The translations under genes were made by a program, and so were the position numbers. A stretch of 45,154 bases of DNA from Gemmatimonadaceae bacterium (GTDB lineage Bacteria > Gemmatimonadota > Gemmatimonadetes > Gemmatimonadales > Gemmatimonadaceae). Numbering within the stretch: the stretch's first letter is position 1; every line of letters starts with the position of its first letter. Positions 23,014 to 33,138 of the stretch are shown here, in pieces. The notes beneath the pieces were generated by a model that saw only the letters and a list, made by a program, of their open reading frames with translations, was not told the DNA's origin and searched no databases. The stretch lies in assembly GCA_013361335.1 (NCBI GenBank), contig JABFYH010000169.1:1-45154 (forward strand). Direction: 5' to 3'.

Positions 23014-24620
23014 TACGCGCTGCGGAAGTGCACGACGGTGGCGGAGCTCACGTCGGGCAGCTCGAGCAGCGCGCTCCGCACGCCGGCGCCCACGGAGCCG
23101 TCCACGCTGATCGCGGCCAGCGCGTCACCACCCTGCGCGAGCCGGGCCTGATGGTATTCGGCGATGTTCACCCCATTGTCCCCGAGCAGCGTACCGACGC
23201 GCCCGATCACTCCGGGCACGTCGTTGTTGGTGAGGATGATGAGGGTGTCGCGCGGGGCGACGTCGATGTGGAATCCGCCGATGCGGGTGAGCCGACCCGA
23301 CGATCCATCCGGCGCCGCTCCGGCCACCGCCAGCTCCTGCATCCCGCCGCTCAGGCTGATCTGCAGTCCCGCCGTGCCCAGCGACGACGACTCCGAGCAG
23401 GAGAGCTCGATGCCGCGCGCCTCCGCCAGCGCGCGCGCATTGATCAGATTGAGCCGATCGACGTCGGTCGTGCCCTCCAGCACCCCCGCCGCCGCAGAGG
23501 CGAGGAGCGCATTGGACGCGCCGGCCAGCTCCGGCCCGACGCGTAACGACAGACGTTGAATCGCCCGCGCCCCGCGGTCGGCGAGAATGGCGCGCGCGAC
23601 CGCGGCGGCGCGGCGCGCCACCTGGAGCGCCGGCCCGAGCTCGCGCCAGTCGCCGGTGCCGGTGCCGGCCACGTTGATCGAGCGCGACAGCTCGCCGTGC
23701 AGCAACGCGTTGCGCACGGCGGCGCAGGCGTCCACGGCGACGTTGCGCTGGGCCTCTGCGCTCGACGCCCCGATGTGCGGGGTGAGGAAGGTGTTCGGGG
23801 CGCGGCGCAGCGGATGGTCGGGGGCGAGCGGCTCCTTGGAGAAGGCGTCCACCACGGCGCCGCGAAGCTGTCCGCTCTCCAGCGCGGCCACGAGCGCCGC
23901 CTCCTCGACGATCCCCCCACGCGCCATGTTCACGACGACGGCGCCGCTCTTGAGCCGGCTCAGCTCCCGCTTGCCGATGATCCCCTCCGTCTCCTCGGTG
24001 AGCGGCGTGTGCACGGTGATGACGTCGGCGGTGTCGAGCCCGTCCTCCAGCGTGGCGAGACGCCGCACGCGGAGCGCGCGGAAGCGCTCGTCGCTCACGT
24101 ACGGATCGTACGCCGTCACGTCCATCCCGAAGGCGAGCGCCCGCGTCGCCACCTCGCCGCCGATGCGGCCGAGCCCCACGATGAGCAGCGACTTCCCCTT
24201 GAGCTCCGTGCCGAGGAGCTTCGAGCGGTCCCACCTGCCCTCGCGCATCGACCCCGCGGCGTGCGGCAGGTGCCGCAGCAGGCCGAGCACCGCGCCGAAG
24301 AACAGCTCCGCGACCGCGATCGTGTTCCCCGCCGGCGCGTTGATGACCGCCACGCCGAGCGCCGTCGCCGCGTCGATGGCGATGTTGTCGACGCCGACGC
24401 CGGCCCGGCCGACGACCCGGAGCTTCGTGGCGCGCTCGAGCAGCTCCTTCGTGATGCGCGTCGCGCTGCGGCCGACGAACGCGTCGTAGTCGCCGATGCG
24501 CTCGAGCAGCTCCGCCGGCGGCAGGGTGGGGACCTCGTCGACGAGGAACGAGGGCTCGGCGCGGAGCAGGGCGACGCCGTCGGGGTCGATGTCGTCCGTG
24601 ACGAGGATGCGATAGGACAC
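23013..24620 (-). CDS. serA: D-3-phosphoglycerate dehydrogenase, long form
   Basis: First committed step of serine synthesis: NAD-dependent oxidation of 3-phosphoglycerate (535 aa). The Rossmann motif is IVGLGRIGGEVA near residue 146; VVNMARGGIVEEAAL and HIGASSAEAQ carry the catalytic Arg/Glu/His environment. After about residue 320 come the intervening (ASB) domain and a C-terminal ACT domain that begins TLIILTNNDVPGVIGRVGTLLG, which normally binds serine for feedback inhibition. This is the Mycobacterium-type architecture. The start is GTG 24620, with no Shine-Dalgarno seen. It heads the operon serA, D2HGDH, serB, aminotransferase, all overlapping. Confidence 0.95.
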   Translation of the reverse strand: MSYRILVTDDIDPDGVALLRAEPSFLVDEVPTLPPAELLERIGDYDAFVGRSATRITKELLERATKLRVVGRAGVGVDNIAIDAATALGVAVINAPAGNTIAVAELFFGAVLGLLRHLPHAAGSMREGRWDRSKLLGTELKGKSLLIVGLGRIGGEVATRALAFGMDVTAYDPYVSDERFRALRVRRLATLEDGLDTADVITVHTPLTEETEGIIGKRELSRLKSGAVVVNMARGGIVEEAALVAALESGQLRGAVVDAFSKEPLAPDHPLRRAPNTFLTPHIGASSAEAQRNVAVDACAAVRNALLHGELSRSINVAGTGTGDWRELGPALQVARRAAAVARAILADRGARAIQRLSLRVGPELAGASNALLASAAAGVLEGTTDVDRLNLINARALAEARGIELSCSESSSLGTAGLQISLSGGMQELAVAGAAPDGSSGRLTRIGGFHIDVAPRDTLIILTNNDVPGVIGRVGTLLGDNGVNIAEYHQARLAQGGDALAAISVDGSVGAGVRSALLELPDVSSATVVHFRSA

Positions 24621-24718
24621 GGGAGCGAGGTGCGGGAGAGAGCGGTACCGGCAAGCTGGTGGCGCGGGCCGGCGAGGGCAACTTCGTGCTGCGAAGGCGG
24701 CTGCGTCGTCTTGACGGT

Positions 24719-25000
24719 ATGACTACCGTCTCTCGCCGCGACCGGCTCACCGACCTCGCCGCGCTCGTGCTCCTCCTTGCAGGAATCGCGCTCTATCTGG
24801 ACGCCGGTGCGCGCATGCGCACCATCTCCGGGTACAGCTACCGCCATCCCGGCCCGCCTGGCGAGTCCCAGCTCGCCGCCGCCGACCGGGCGCGCGCCGA
24901 GTCCTATGGCGGGCTCGGGCTCGCCGCCTTCGGGATCGTCGTCGGCGTGGGCAGCGCGCTGCGGCATGCACGGGGTGCGCCGCGCGTCGTCCTCAACTGA
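24719..25000 (+). CDS. Small membrane protein, function unknown
   Basis: 93-aa protein with two hydrophobic segments, LAALVLLLAGIALYLDAG (about residues 12-29) and LGLAAFGIVVGVGSALR (about 69-85), joined by a polar loop with GYSYRHPGPPGESQ. No family recognised. The start ATG 24719 was preferred to one 60 nt upstream because the longer N-terminus is basic and lies in the serA promoter region. Its 3' end overlaps the convergent PhzF gene by 8 bp. It is divergent from serA. Confidence 0.6.
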   Translation: MTTVSRRDRLTDLAALVLLLAGIALYLDAGARMRTISGYSYRHPGPPGESQLAAADRARAESYGGLGLAAFGIVVGVGSALRHARGAPRVVLN

Positions 25001-25907
25001 TCGCCATCGTCCCCTCGGCGACGAGCACCGTGTCGCCCCCCACGCGGACGCCGATCACGGCCCCACCGGTCACATCGGCCTCGACCTCCAGCATGCTCGG
25101 CCGACCCATCTCGAAGCCCTGCTCGACGACCCAGCGCAGGGTACCGTCGCGGCGAGCGTCGTGCGCGGCGAGGTAGCCGCCGAGCGCCGCGCACGCGCTC
25201 CCGGTCGCGGGATCCTCGGGGACGCTGAGCCCAGGGGCGAACATCCGCGCCCGGTAGTCGGTGCCGGCCCGCTCCCCTCCCGGCGCGAAGACCATGATCT
25301 CCCCCACCGGTGCGCCGCCGAGCGTCGCCTCCCACGCATCCATGCGGATGCGGGCGCGCGACACCGCGGCGCGGTCGTGCAGCGGCACGAAGAGGAAGGG
25401 GAGTCCGCACGACATCACCTGCGGTGACCAGTCGCCGCCGCGCAGGTCGTCCACCTCGAGGCCGAGCACCCTTGCGAGCTCGTCGCGCGACGGAGGCGCA
25501 CCCACCACCTCGGGGAGCTTCGCGACCGAGAGCTGCGCGAACACCGGCGTGCCCTTCTCCGCGCGGATGGTGACCGGGACGGGACCCACCTTCTCCTCGA
25601 GGACGATGGCCGTGCGATCGCCGGTGAGCGGGATCTCGCCCGTCGCGGCCAGGGCGTGCGCCGTGCCCACCGTCGGATGGCCGGCGAAGGGCACCTCGCC
25701 CCCGGGGGTGAAGATCCGGACCTGGCGCGTGTGTCGCGCATCGGCTGCCGGGTAGACGAAAGTCGTCTCGGAGTAGTTGAACTCGCGCGTCACGGCGAGC
25801 AGGCGCTCCTCCGGGATGCCACGCGCATCCGGGAAGACGGCGAGCTGGTTGCCGCCGAAGGCGACGGAGGTGAACACGTCGCAGGTCAGGAAGCGGAAGC
25901 GAGGCAT
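24993..25907 (-). CDS. PhzF-family isomerase/epimerase
   Basis: Two-domain diaminopimelate-epimerase-like fold (304 aa) of the PhzF family. Recognised from VFTSVAFGGNQLAVFPDA at the N-terminus, the catalytic Glu in NYSETTFVYP near residue 47, FAGHPTVGTAHAL, and DPATGSACAALGGYL in the second domain. PhzF itself isomerises dihydro-hydroxyanthranilate in phenazine synthesis, but most genomic homologues, like this one, have no phenazine genes beside them and no known substrate. No operon partner is visible: the neighbours are convergent on one side and divergent on the other. Confidence 0.92.
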   Translation of the reverse strand: MPRFRFLTCDVFTSVAFGGNQLAVFPDARGIPEERLLAVTREFNYSETTFVYPAADARHTRQVRIFTPGGEVPFAGHPTVGTAHALAATGEIPLTGDRTAIVLEEKVGPVPVTIRAEKGTPVFAQLSVAKLPEVVGAPPSRDELARVLGLEVDDLRGGDWSPQVMSCGLPFLFVPLHDRAAVSRARIRMDAWEATLGGAPVGEIMVFAPGGERAGTDYRARMFAPGLSVPEDPATGSACAALGGYLAAHDARRDGTLRWVVEQGFEMGRPSMLEVEADVTGGAVIGVRVGGDTVLVAEGTMAIS

Positions 25908-25960
25908 GGCGGAAAGCTAGCGGACTGGCGGGTCGCGCCCGGAGCGCCCAACATGTTCAA

Positions 25961-27361
25961 ATGCGTATCCAATCGACCGGGGCCGCGCTGGCGCTGAGCT
26001 TCCTCGCCGTCGCGGCGCGCGCGCAGGGAGGCACCGCGCGCCTCGAGGGAACGGTCACCGACAGCGCGCATGGCCGGCCCCTCGGGGGCGCGACGGTCCT
26101 CATCACGAAAAACTCGCCTGTGCCCGCAGCCTGGTACAGCGTGACCACGGACGATCGTGGCCGCTATCGCCTGGATACCCTGGTCGCAGGCCGGTACAGC
26201 GTCGCCTTGTGGCACCCGCTCCTCGACTCCCTGCAGCTCATGCTCCCAGCGCGCCTCGTGGAGCTCGGCGAGGGACAGCGCGCCGTCGCGGACCTCTGGA
26301 TCCCCTCCGGCGCGACGATCCGTGCCATGAGCTGCCCGGGGGTGACGCTCCCACCCGGGACCGGCGTGCTCGAGGGCCGGGTGTTCGATGCCGACTCGGC
26401 GGACGACCGGCCACTCGTCGGCGCGGTGGTCGCGATCCGCTGGAGCGACCTCACGATCAACCGCACGACGCTGAAGCTGGAGGGCGGCGAGCACGTCGAA
26501 GGCGCGCGGACCAATGCGGACGGGCAGTATCGATTCTGCGGCCTGCCCACCGACACCTGGCTGGCGGTGCAGGTGCAGAAGGACAGCGTGGGCAGCGTCG
26601 TGCTGACCCCGTTCATCTCGGATACCCTGGGCGTCGCCGTGCTCGACATGTCGCTCAGCATGGCCTCGGCGCGTCCGCTCGCCGCGGCGACCGACACGAC
26701 CAGGGCCCCCGAGCCGCGGGTCCTGTCCGGCACGGCCAGCGTGTCGGGGACCGTGGTCGGCGAGACGGGACAGCCGCTCCCCGGCGTGCAGCTCCGCGTG
26801 CTCGAGACCGCGGCCGCGATGCGCACCGACTCGAGCGGCCACTTTTCCCTGACGGGCCTCCCCGCGGGAACCCAGCTCCTCGAGGCGAAGCGGGTGGGTT
26901 ATCGCATCGTCCAACAGCCTGTCCAACTGATCGCTCGGCACGACGTGCTCACCGCCGTGCACCTGCGGCGCATCGTCTCGCTCGACTCCGTGCTCGTCGT
27001 CGCGCGCCGTTCGCGCTACCGCGAGTTCGAGCGCAACCGCCGGAACGGCTTCGGGCGCTTCCTGACCGAGGAGGACATCGAGAAGCGCCACGCGTTCGAG
27101 GCGACCGACCTGCTGCGGGCCGTCAACGGCTTCCGCGTGATCGGGAGCGGATTCGACGCCAAGGTCTACAGCTCGCGTGGCGCCTCGCTGTCGGGACGGG
27201 GGTGCGAGACGAACGTCGTCATCGACGGCATGCAGCATCAGGACATCAACTGGGTGCAGCCCTCGGACATCGGTGCGATGGAGACCTACCCCGGCGTCGC
27301 CGGAGCACCGGTGCAGTACGACAGCGCGTGCGGCGTGATCGTCATCTGGACCAAGCGATGA
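25961..27361 (+). CDS. Exported carboxypeptidase-regulatory/TonB-plug protein without barrel (1)
   Basis: 466-aa exported protein with signal peptide MRIQSTGAALALSFLAVAARAQ. It carries three carboxypeptidase-regulatory-like Ig domains: about 25-110 (EGTVTDSAHGRPLGGATVLI), about 130-230 (EGRVFDADSADDRPLVGAVV) and about 255-330 (SGTVVGETGQPLPGVQL). The C-terminal 110 residues resemble a TonB-receptor plug: FLTEEDIEKRHAFEATDLLRAV, then VVIDGMQ and the ending GAMETYPGVAGAPVQYDSACGVIVIWTKR. In true receptors a barrel of 500 or more residues follows that point; here the protein stops. It overlaps its paralogue by 4 bp (ATGA). Role unknown; display of a plug domain in the periplasm or at the surface is inferred. 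Confidence 0.82.
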   Translation: MRIQSTGAALALSFLAVAARAQGGTARLEGTVTDSAHGRPLGGATVLITKNSPVPAAWYSVTTDDRGRYRLDTLVAGRYSVALWHPLLDSLQLMLPARLVELGEGQRAVADLWIPSGATIRAMSCPGVTLPPGTGVLEGRVFDADSADDRPLVGAVVAIRWSDLTINRTTLKLEGGEHVEGARTNADGQYRFCGLPTDTWLAVQVQKDSVGSVVLTPFISDTLGVAVLDMSLSMASARPLAAATDTTRAPEPRVLSGTASVSGTVVGETGQPLPGVQLRVLETAAAMRTDSSGHFSLTGLPAGTQLLEAKRVGYRIVQQPVQLIARHDVLTAVHLRRIVSLDSVLVVARRSRYREFERNRRNGFGRFLTEEDIEKRHAFEATDLLRAVNGFRVIGSGFDAKVYSSRGASLSGRGCETNVVIDGMQHQDINWVQPSDIGAMETYPGVAGAPVQYDSACGVIVIWTKR

Positions 27362-28740
27362 CGAGGCGCGCATCGTTCGCGCGCACGGTGCTCGCGTCGC
27401 TGGGGCTGGCGCGGAGCCTGGGAGCTCAGGCGCACGGCGTGGTGATGGACAGCGTGCACCGACGCCCGCTCGCCGCGGCCACCGTCGTCGCGACGCCCGG
27501 CGCCGGCGTGACGGACACGACGTTCCATGCCGTGCTGACCGACGCGCGCGGCCGCTTTGGTTTCGAGGGACTGCGCGCCGGACGGTATCTGCTCACGGTC
27601 GAGCATCCCTGGATCGACTCCACGGGCATCGGCGTCCCGCCGGTGACGGTGGATGTTCCGCCGAGCGGCGAGGTGACCGCGGCGCTCGGCATCCCGTCGA
27701 CGGCGACGCTCCGGCGCGTCTTCTGTCCCGCCGCGGTGCGCGACTCCACCCTCGGCGTGATGCTCGGCGTCGTGCGCGGCATCAGCGGGAATCCACTCCC
27801 TGGCGCCCGTGTGGTCTTCAGCTGGAGCGACTTCGACGTCGATCCGCGTTCCGCGGTCGCGCGCACGAAGCAGCTCACGAGCAGCGCCGTCGCCGACTCG
27901 GTCGGCGTGTATCGCGCCTGCGGGCTGCCCGCGGCGCGGACCCTGTTGGTCCAGGCGCAGGCCGACAGTGTCACCCAGTCAGGGGTGCTGGAGGAACGGA
28001 TCGCCGAGGCGGGGCTGCTGGTGCGCGACTTTCACGTCGTCGCAGGCGGCGCCCGCGCCGAGCTGGGGCAGCATGCGGTCGCGGGGACGGTGCGCAGCGT
28101 GGCCGGTCAGCCGGTGGCCGGCGCGCAGGTGCGCCTGTTCGGCACCACGCGCGCCGCGACGACGAACGACGCCGGCGAGTTCCGGCTGGCCGGCCTCGCC
28201 GGCGGCACGCAGGCGATCGAGGTGGTGGCGCTCGGCTACTACCCGTACCGCACGCGCGTGGAGGTGGGCGAGGCCACGCCGGCGCTCGCGGTCCGGCTCG
28301 AGCGCGCGGCCGTGGTGCTCGACTCGATGCGCATCATCGCCAAGCGGCAGCGCACCCCGCTGGCGCAATCGTACCGTGAGTTCGACGAGCGGCGGGCCGC
28401 CGGACGGGCGGCGCAGTTTCTCACGGAGGAGGACATCGAGCGGCGGCATCCATTCGAGACGTCGGACCTGTTCAAGCTGATGCCGAGCGTGAAGGTCGTC
28501 GGCTTCGGCCACGACGCCAAGATCGCCGCCACGCGCGGGAAGACGACGATCGGCAACCCGAACATCCCGAATCAGGAGTGCCCGCTCGATGTGTTCATCG
28601 ACGGCGTGCGCGTTCAGGCGGAGGACATCAACACGCTGCCACCCGAGGCCCTGCATGGCGTCGAGGTCTACACGGTGGCCGCGGCGCCCGCCAAGTATCG
28701 GGTCGGGGCGTGTGGCGCGCTGTTCCTCTGGACGAAGTGA
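27358..28740 (+). CDS. Exported carboxypeptidase-regulatory/TonB-plug protein without barrel (2)
   Basis: Tandem paralogue of the preceding gene, 460 aa, with the same order: signal peptide (ARTVLASLGLARSLGAQ), three Ig-like regulatory domains (the third starts AGTVRSVAGQPVAGAQVRL) and a plug-like C-terminus. The shared anchor is FLTEEDIERRHPFETSDLFKLMPSVKVVG; it ends HGVEVYTVAAAPAKYRVGACG and then LFLWTK. Conserved cysteines (GACG and one upstream in NQECPLD) may form a disulfide, as in paralogue 1. The linker REFDERRAAGR matches REFERNRRNGF in the first copy. Translational coupling and duplication suggest the two form a pair or heteromer. Confidence 0.82.
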   Translation: MTRRASFARTVLASLGLARSLGAQAHGVVMDSVHRRPLAAATVVATPGAGVTDTTFHAVLTDARGRFGFEGLRAGRYLLTVEHPWIDSTGIGVPPVTVDVPPSGEVTAALGIPSTATLRRVFCPAAVRDSTLGVMLGVVRGISGNPLPGARVVFSWSDFDVDPRSAVARTKQLTSSAVADSVGVYRACGLPAARTLLVQAQADSVTQSGVLEERIAEAGLLVRDFHVVAGGARAELGQHAVAGTVRSVAGQPVAGAQVRLFGTTRAATTNDAGEFRLAGLAGGTQAIEVVALGYYPYRTRVEVGEATPALAVRLERAAVVLDSMRIIAKRQRTPLAQSYREFDERRAAGRAAQFLTEEDIERRHPFETSDLFKLMPSVKVVGFGHDAKIAATRGKTTIGNPNIPNQECPLDVFIDGVRVQAEDINTLPPEALHGVEVYTVAAAPAKYRVGACGALFLWTK

Positions 28741-28775
28741 AAGACCGTACGGCGTGACGGTGCGGCGGATGCAGC

Positions 28776-28797
28776 CACGCCGTACCCCTCACGCCGC
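28776..28797 (+). repeat. Copy of the GTACCCCTCACGCCG dispersed repeat
   Basis: CGCCGTACCCCTCACGCCGC at 28778-28797 is identical to the copy at 13161-13180. It lies in the 68-bp spacer between the convergent plug gene and P5C dehydrogenase. An inverted partial copy (CCGTACGGCGTGACGG) at 28745-28760 could pair with it, so it may serve as a terminator. Confidence 0.65.
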
Positions 28798-28808
28798 GTG
28801 CCGCACGC

Positions 28809-30539
<1,731 letters not shown>

Positions 30540-30662
30540 GACGGGGCAGGTACGGGTGACGGAACGACATGGAATCGGCATGGTGCCGACCCTGGGAAGA
30601 TAATCCGGCGGCCCATGCCCGGCGTCGCTTCTCCCGCCGGAGGACCCCCACTATTGTGCGGC

Positions 30663-31472
30663 ATGCTACGCCCATCGCGCCGTCGGCGCCCTGTCGCCTG
30701 GCCGTTGGGACTGCTCGCGCTGGCGTGCGCGGCGTGCACCGCCGCCCCCGTGGACTGGGAGCCGCGGCGCGAGGTGCCGCAGGCCGGGGCGGGCGACGTG
30801 CTGCGTCCGGACGGCGCCCTCGGCGTCGACACCACCGCCGCGCTGATCGCGCGGCTCACGCCCCCGCCTGGCCCGCTGTGCGACGGGTCCCTCCAGATCG
30901 CCGCCGCGCGGCGCACGCTGTTTGCCGTCTGGTGGGCGCCCCGCCCCGACAGCGGAGCGCGACTGCTCGCCGCGCGCTCGAGCGACGGGGGACGAAGCTG
31001 GAGCGCGCCGACACCGGTCGACACGACCGACGTCGGCGTGACCGGCTGCCGGCGCGACCCGCCCGCGATCGCGGCGGACTCGGCGAGCGGCTACGTGCAC
31101 GTCACCTACGCCCTGCACGCCGCGGAGGGCCCTGGGCTCTTCTTCTCGCATTCCATGGACGGCGGAGTCACCTTTCACGCGCCGGTGCCGATCCTCTATG
31201 GTGAGCGCCTCGGCCGCACGAGCGTCGCCGCGGACGGCGACCTGGTGGCCGTCGCCTTCGAGGATCCCAACAGCACGACCCCACGCATCGGACTTGCCCT
31301 GTCGCGCACCATGGGACACATCTTCGAGCACCGGATCCTCCCCGTCTCCGACGAGAACGGCGCTGCCACCCACCCGCAGGTCGCCATGCGCGGACGCCGC
31401 GTCGCGGTGGCGTGGGCGGTCGGCCCGACGGACTCCACTCTCCGCTCCGTGCGAGTCGGCACGGTGCGCTGA
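30663..31472 (+). CDS. BNR/sialidase-like secreted protein, possible lipoprotein
   Basis: 269-aa exported protein. ATG 30663 gives MLRPSRRRRPVAWPLGLLALACAAC, a basic N-region and hydrophobic core that ends in cysteines; the lipobox is not ideal, so lipidation is uncertain. Two BNR/Asp-box repeats, ARSSDGGRSWSAP and HSMDGGVTFHAP, indicate a beta-propeller of the sialidase or glycosyl-hydrolase-associated type. At this length only part of a six-bladed propeller fits. No catalytic residues of a sialidase can be claimed. It is divergent from pruA. An upstream in-frame ATG at 30615 would add 16 residues. Confidence 0.7.
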   Translation: MLRPSRRRRPVAWPLGLLALACAACTAAPVDWEPRREVPQAGAGDVLRPDGALGVDTTAALIARLTPPPGPLCDGSLQIAAARRTLFAVWWAPRPDSGARLLAARSSDGGRSWSAPTPVDTTDVGVTGCRRDPPAIAADSASGYVHVTYALHAAEGPGLFFSHSMDGGVTFHAPVPILYGERLGRTSVAADGDLVAVAFEDPNSTTPRIGLALSRTMGHIFEHRILPVSDENGAATHPQVAMRGRRVAVAWAVGPTDSTLRSVRVGTVR

Positions 31473-31486
31473 GCGCGACGACTACC

Positions 31487-32161
31487 ATGCGCGTACTCTT
31501 CGCCGACGACGACGTCATCGCCCGCACGCTCCTCTGCGCCGTCCTCGCCGACCTTGGCCACGAGGTGGTGCTGGCGGAAGACGGGGAGCGCGCATGGCAG
31601 TACTTCCAGGACGACCCGGTCCCGCTCGTCGTCCTCGACATCAACATGCCGGGGCTCGACGGCCTCACCGTCTGTCGCCTGATCCGCGACCATCCCGCCG
31701 GACGCGAGACCTTCGTCATCATGGTCACCGCCCGCGACGGCCGCGACGACCTCACGGCGGTGCTCTCGGCCGGTGCCGACGACTACGTCACCAAGCCCAG
31801 CTCTCCCGAGAACCTGCGCGCGCGCCTCGAGATCGCCGGCCAGCGCATCGTGCAGAACGCCGCCAGCCGCGCGGCCGAGGCGGAGCTCGCGCGCTCGCGG
31901 TGGCTCGCCGGCATCGGCGAGACGACCATCGCCATCGAGCACGAGATCAACAACCCGCTCTCCGCCCTCCTCGGCCACGCCGAGCTGCTGCTGATGGACG
32001 AGGCGATGACCCCGGAGCAGGTCGAGTCGCTGCGCATCATCCAGGAGCAGGCCGTGCGCATCGCCGACGTCGTGCGTCGGCTCGCGCGGCTCAAGAACCC
32101 ACAGTCGGTGGAATACCTCTCGGGGTCGCGCATGCTCGATCTCGGCCCCAAGACCTCGTAA
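31487..32161 (+). CDS. Receiver domain fused to a kinase DHp domain, no ATPase domain
   Basis: 224 aa. Residues 1-118 are a response-regulator receiver: acidic pocket FADDD (6-10), phosphoacceptor D51 in VVLDINMPG, T81 in VTARD and K103 in YVTKP. Residues 130-205 look like the dimerisation/histidine-phosphotransfer domain of a histidine kinase: H152 in IEHEINNPLSALLGHAELLL, then a second helix. The protein ends there without N, G1 or G2 boxes, so it cannot bind ATP or autophosphorylate. It may relay phosphate between partners, or dimerise with and modulate a kinase; the hybrid kinase 2.8 kb downstream has the same H-box. It starts 14 nt after the preceding gene. Confidence 0.8.
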   Translation: MRVLFADDDVIARTLLCAVLADLGHEVVLAEDGERAWQYFQDDPVPLVVLDINMPGLDGLTVCRLIRDHPAGRETFVIMVTARDGRDDLTAVLSAGADDYVTKPSSPENLRARLEIAGQRIVQNAASRAAEAELARSRWLAGIGETTIAIEHEINNPLSALLGHAELLLMDEAMTPEQVESLRIIQEQAVRIADVVRRLARLKNPQSVEYLSGSRMLDLGPKTS

Positions 32162-32177
32162 CGGCGGAGGGCAGGCG

Positions 32178-33074
32178 GTGGAGCACTACTTCGGCGCGCA
32201 CACGGTGGACGCTGGCGGCATTCACATGGCGGCGCGCCGCGCCGCGAACGCCGGCATGCGCGCCCTGCAGATCTTCTCGGCGATTCCCAAGTACTACAAC
32301 GAGCGCGTCAGCGTCCGCCCGGAGCGCGCCGTGCGATTCCGCGACGCCATCGCCGCGTCGGAGATCGCCCCCGAGCGCATCGTCGTGCACGCCGCATACG
32401 TCCTCAACACCGCCACGCCGGACGAGACGAAGTGGGTGCGCGCACGCGACGGCCTCGCCAAGGAGCTCGAGCGCTCGACAGCCCTCGGCGCCGGCGCGGT
32501 CTGCTTCCATCCCGGCGCCGCCACCGACGGCGATCGCGAGGCGGCGGCGGAGCGGATCGCCACGGCGATCATCCACGCTCTCGAGACGGTGAAGGGGAGC
32601 ACGACGCGCGTTTTGGTGGAGAACACCGCCGGCGCCGGGAGCACGATGGCGCGCACGCCCGAGGAGGTCGGCGCCATCCTCGCGCACGTGCCCAAGCGGC
32701 TGCGCGCGCGCACCGGCTACGGGCTCGACACCTGCCACCTCTTCGCCAGCGGCTACGATCTGCGCGAATCGCCGGCGGCGGTGCGCGGCGTGCTGGACGC
32801 GTTCGAGGCGGCGGCGGGGGAGCGCCCGGGCTTCTTCCACCTCAACGACAGTGAGGGCGCGCTCGGCTCCAACAAGGACCGTCATGTGCTGATCGGCGAC
32901 GGTCACATCGGCGCCGAGGCGTTCGGCTGGCTGCTCGCCGACCCGCGCACGCGCGGCGTCCCTCTCATCCTGGAGACCCCGCAGCTCGACTACGAGATCG
33001 GCGAGGACGACGCCACGCCCGACCCGTACGACGTGCAGATGATGGAGCTGCTCACCCGCCTCGCCAGGGCATGA
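32178..33074 (+). CDS. nfo: Endonuclease IV (apurinic/apyrimidinic)
   Basis: Zn-dependent AP endonuclease for base excision repair (298 aa). TIM-barrel family features: FGAHTVDAGG at the N-terminus, RIVVHAAYVLNTAT, VCFHPGA, VLVENTAGAGSTMA, GLDTCHLFASGYDL, FHLNDSEGALGSNKDRH and LILETPQ, which carry most of the His/Asp/Glu zinc ligands. The start is GTG 32178. It follows the receiver/DHp gene by 16 bp and may share its transcript, which would be an unusual pairing of signalling and repair. Confidence 0.93.
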   Translation: MEHYFGAHTVDAGGIHMAARRAANAGMRALQIFSAIPKYYNERVSVRPERAVRFRDAIAASEIAPERIVVHAAYVLNTATPDETKWVRARDGLAKELERSTALGAGAVCFHPGAATDGDREAAAERIATAIIHALETVKGSTTRVLVENTAGAGSTMARTPEEVGAILAHVPKRLRARTGYGLDTCHLFASGYDLRESPAAVRGVLDAFEAAAGERPGFFHLNDSEGALGSNKDRHVLIGDGHIGAEAFGWLLADPRTRGVPLILETPQLDYEIGEDDATPDPYDVQMMELLTRLARA

Positions 33075-33138
33075 CCGGTCGCGGCGCCGCGACTCGCTCC
33101 GGGGTCGTTGACGCTCCGCCAGGCAGACTCCGCTTACG

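Noticed and set aside
24993-25907. Phenazine biosynthesis role for the PhzF protein
   Set aside because: No other phz gene is present, and the family is widespread with unknown functions.
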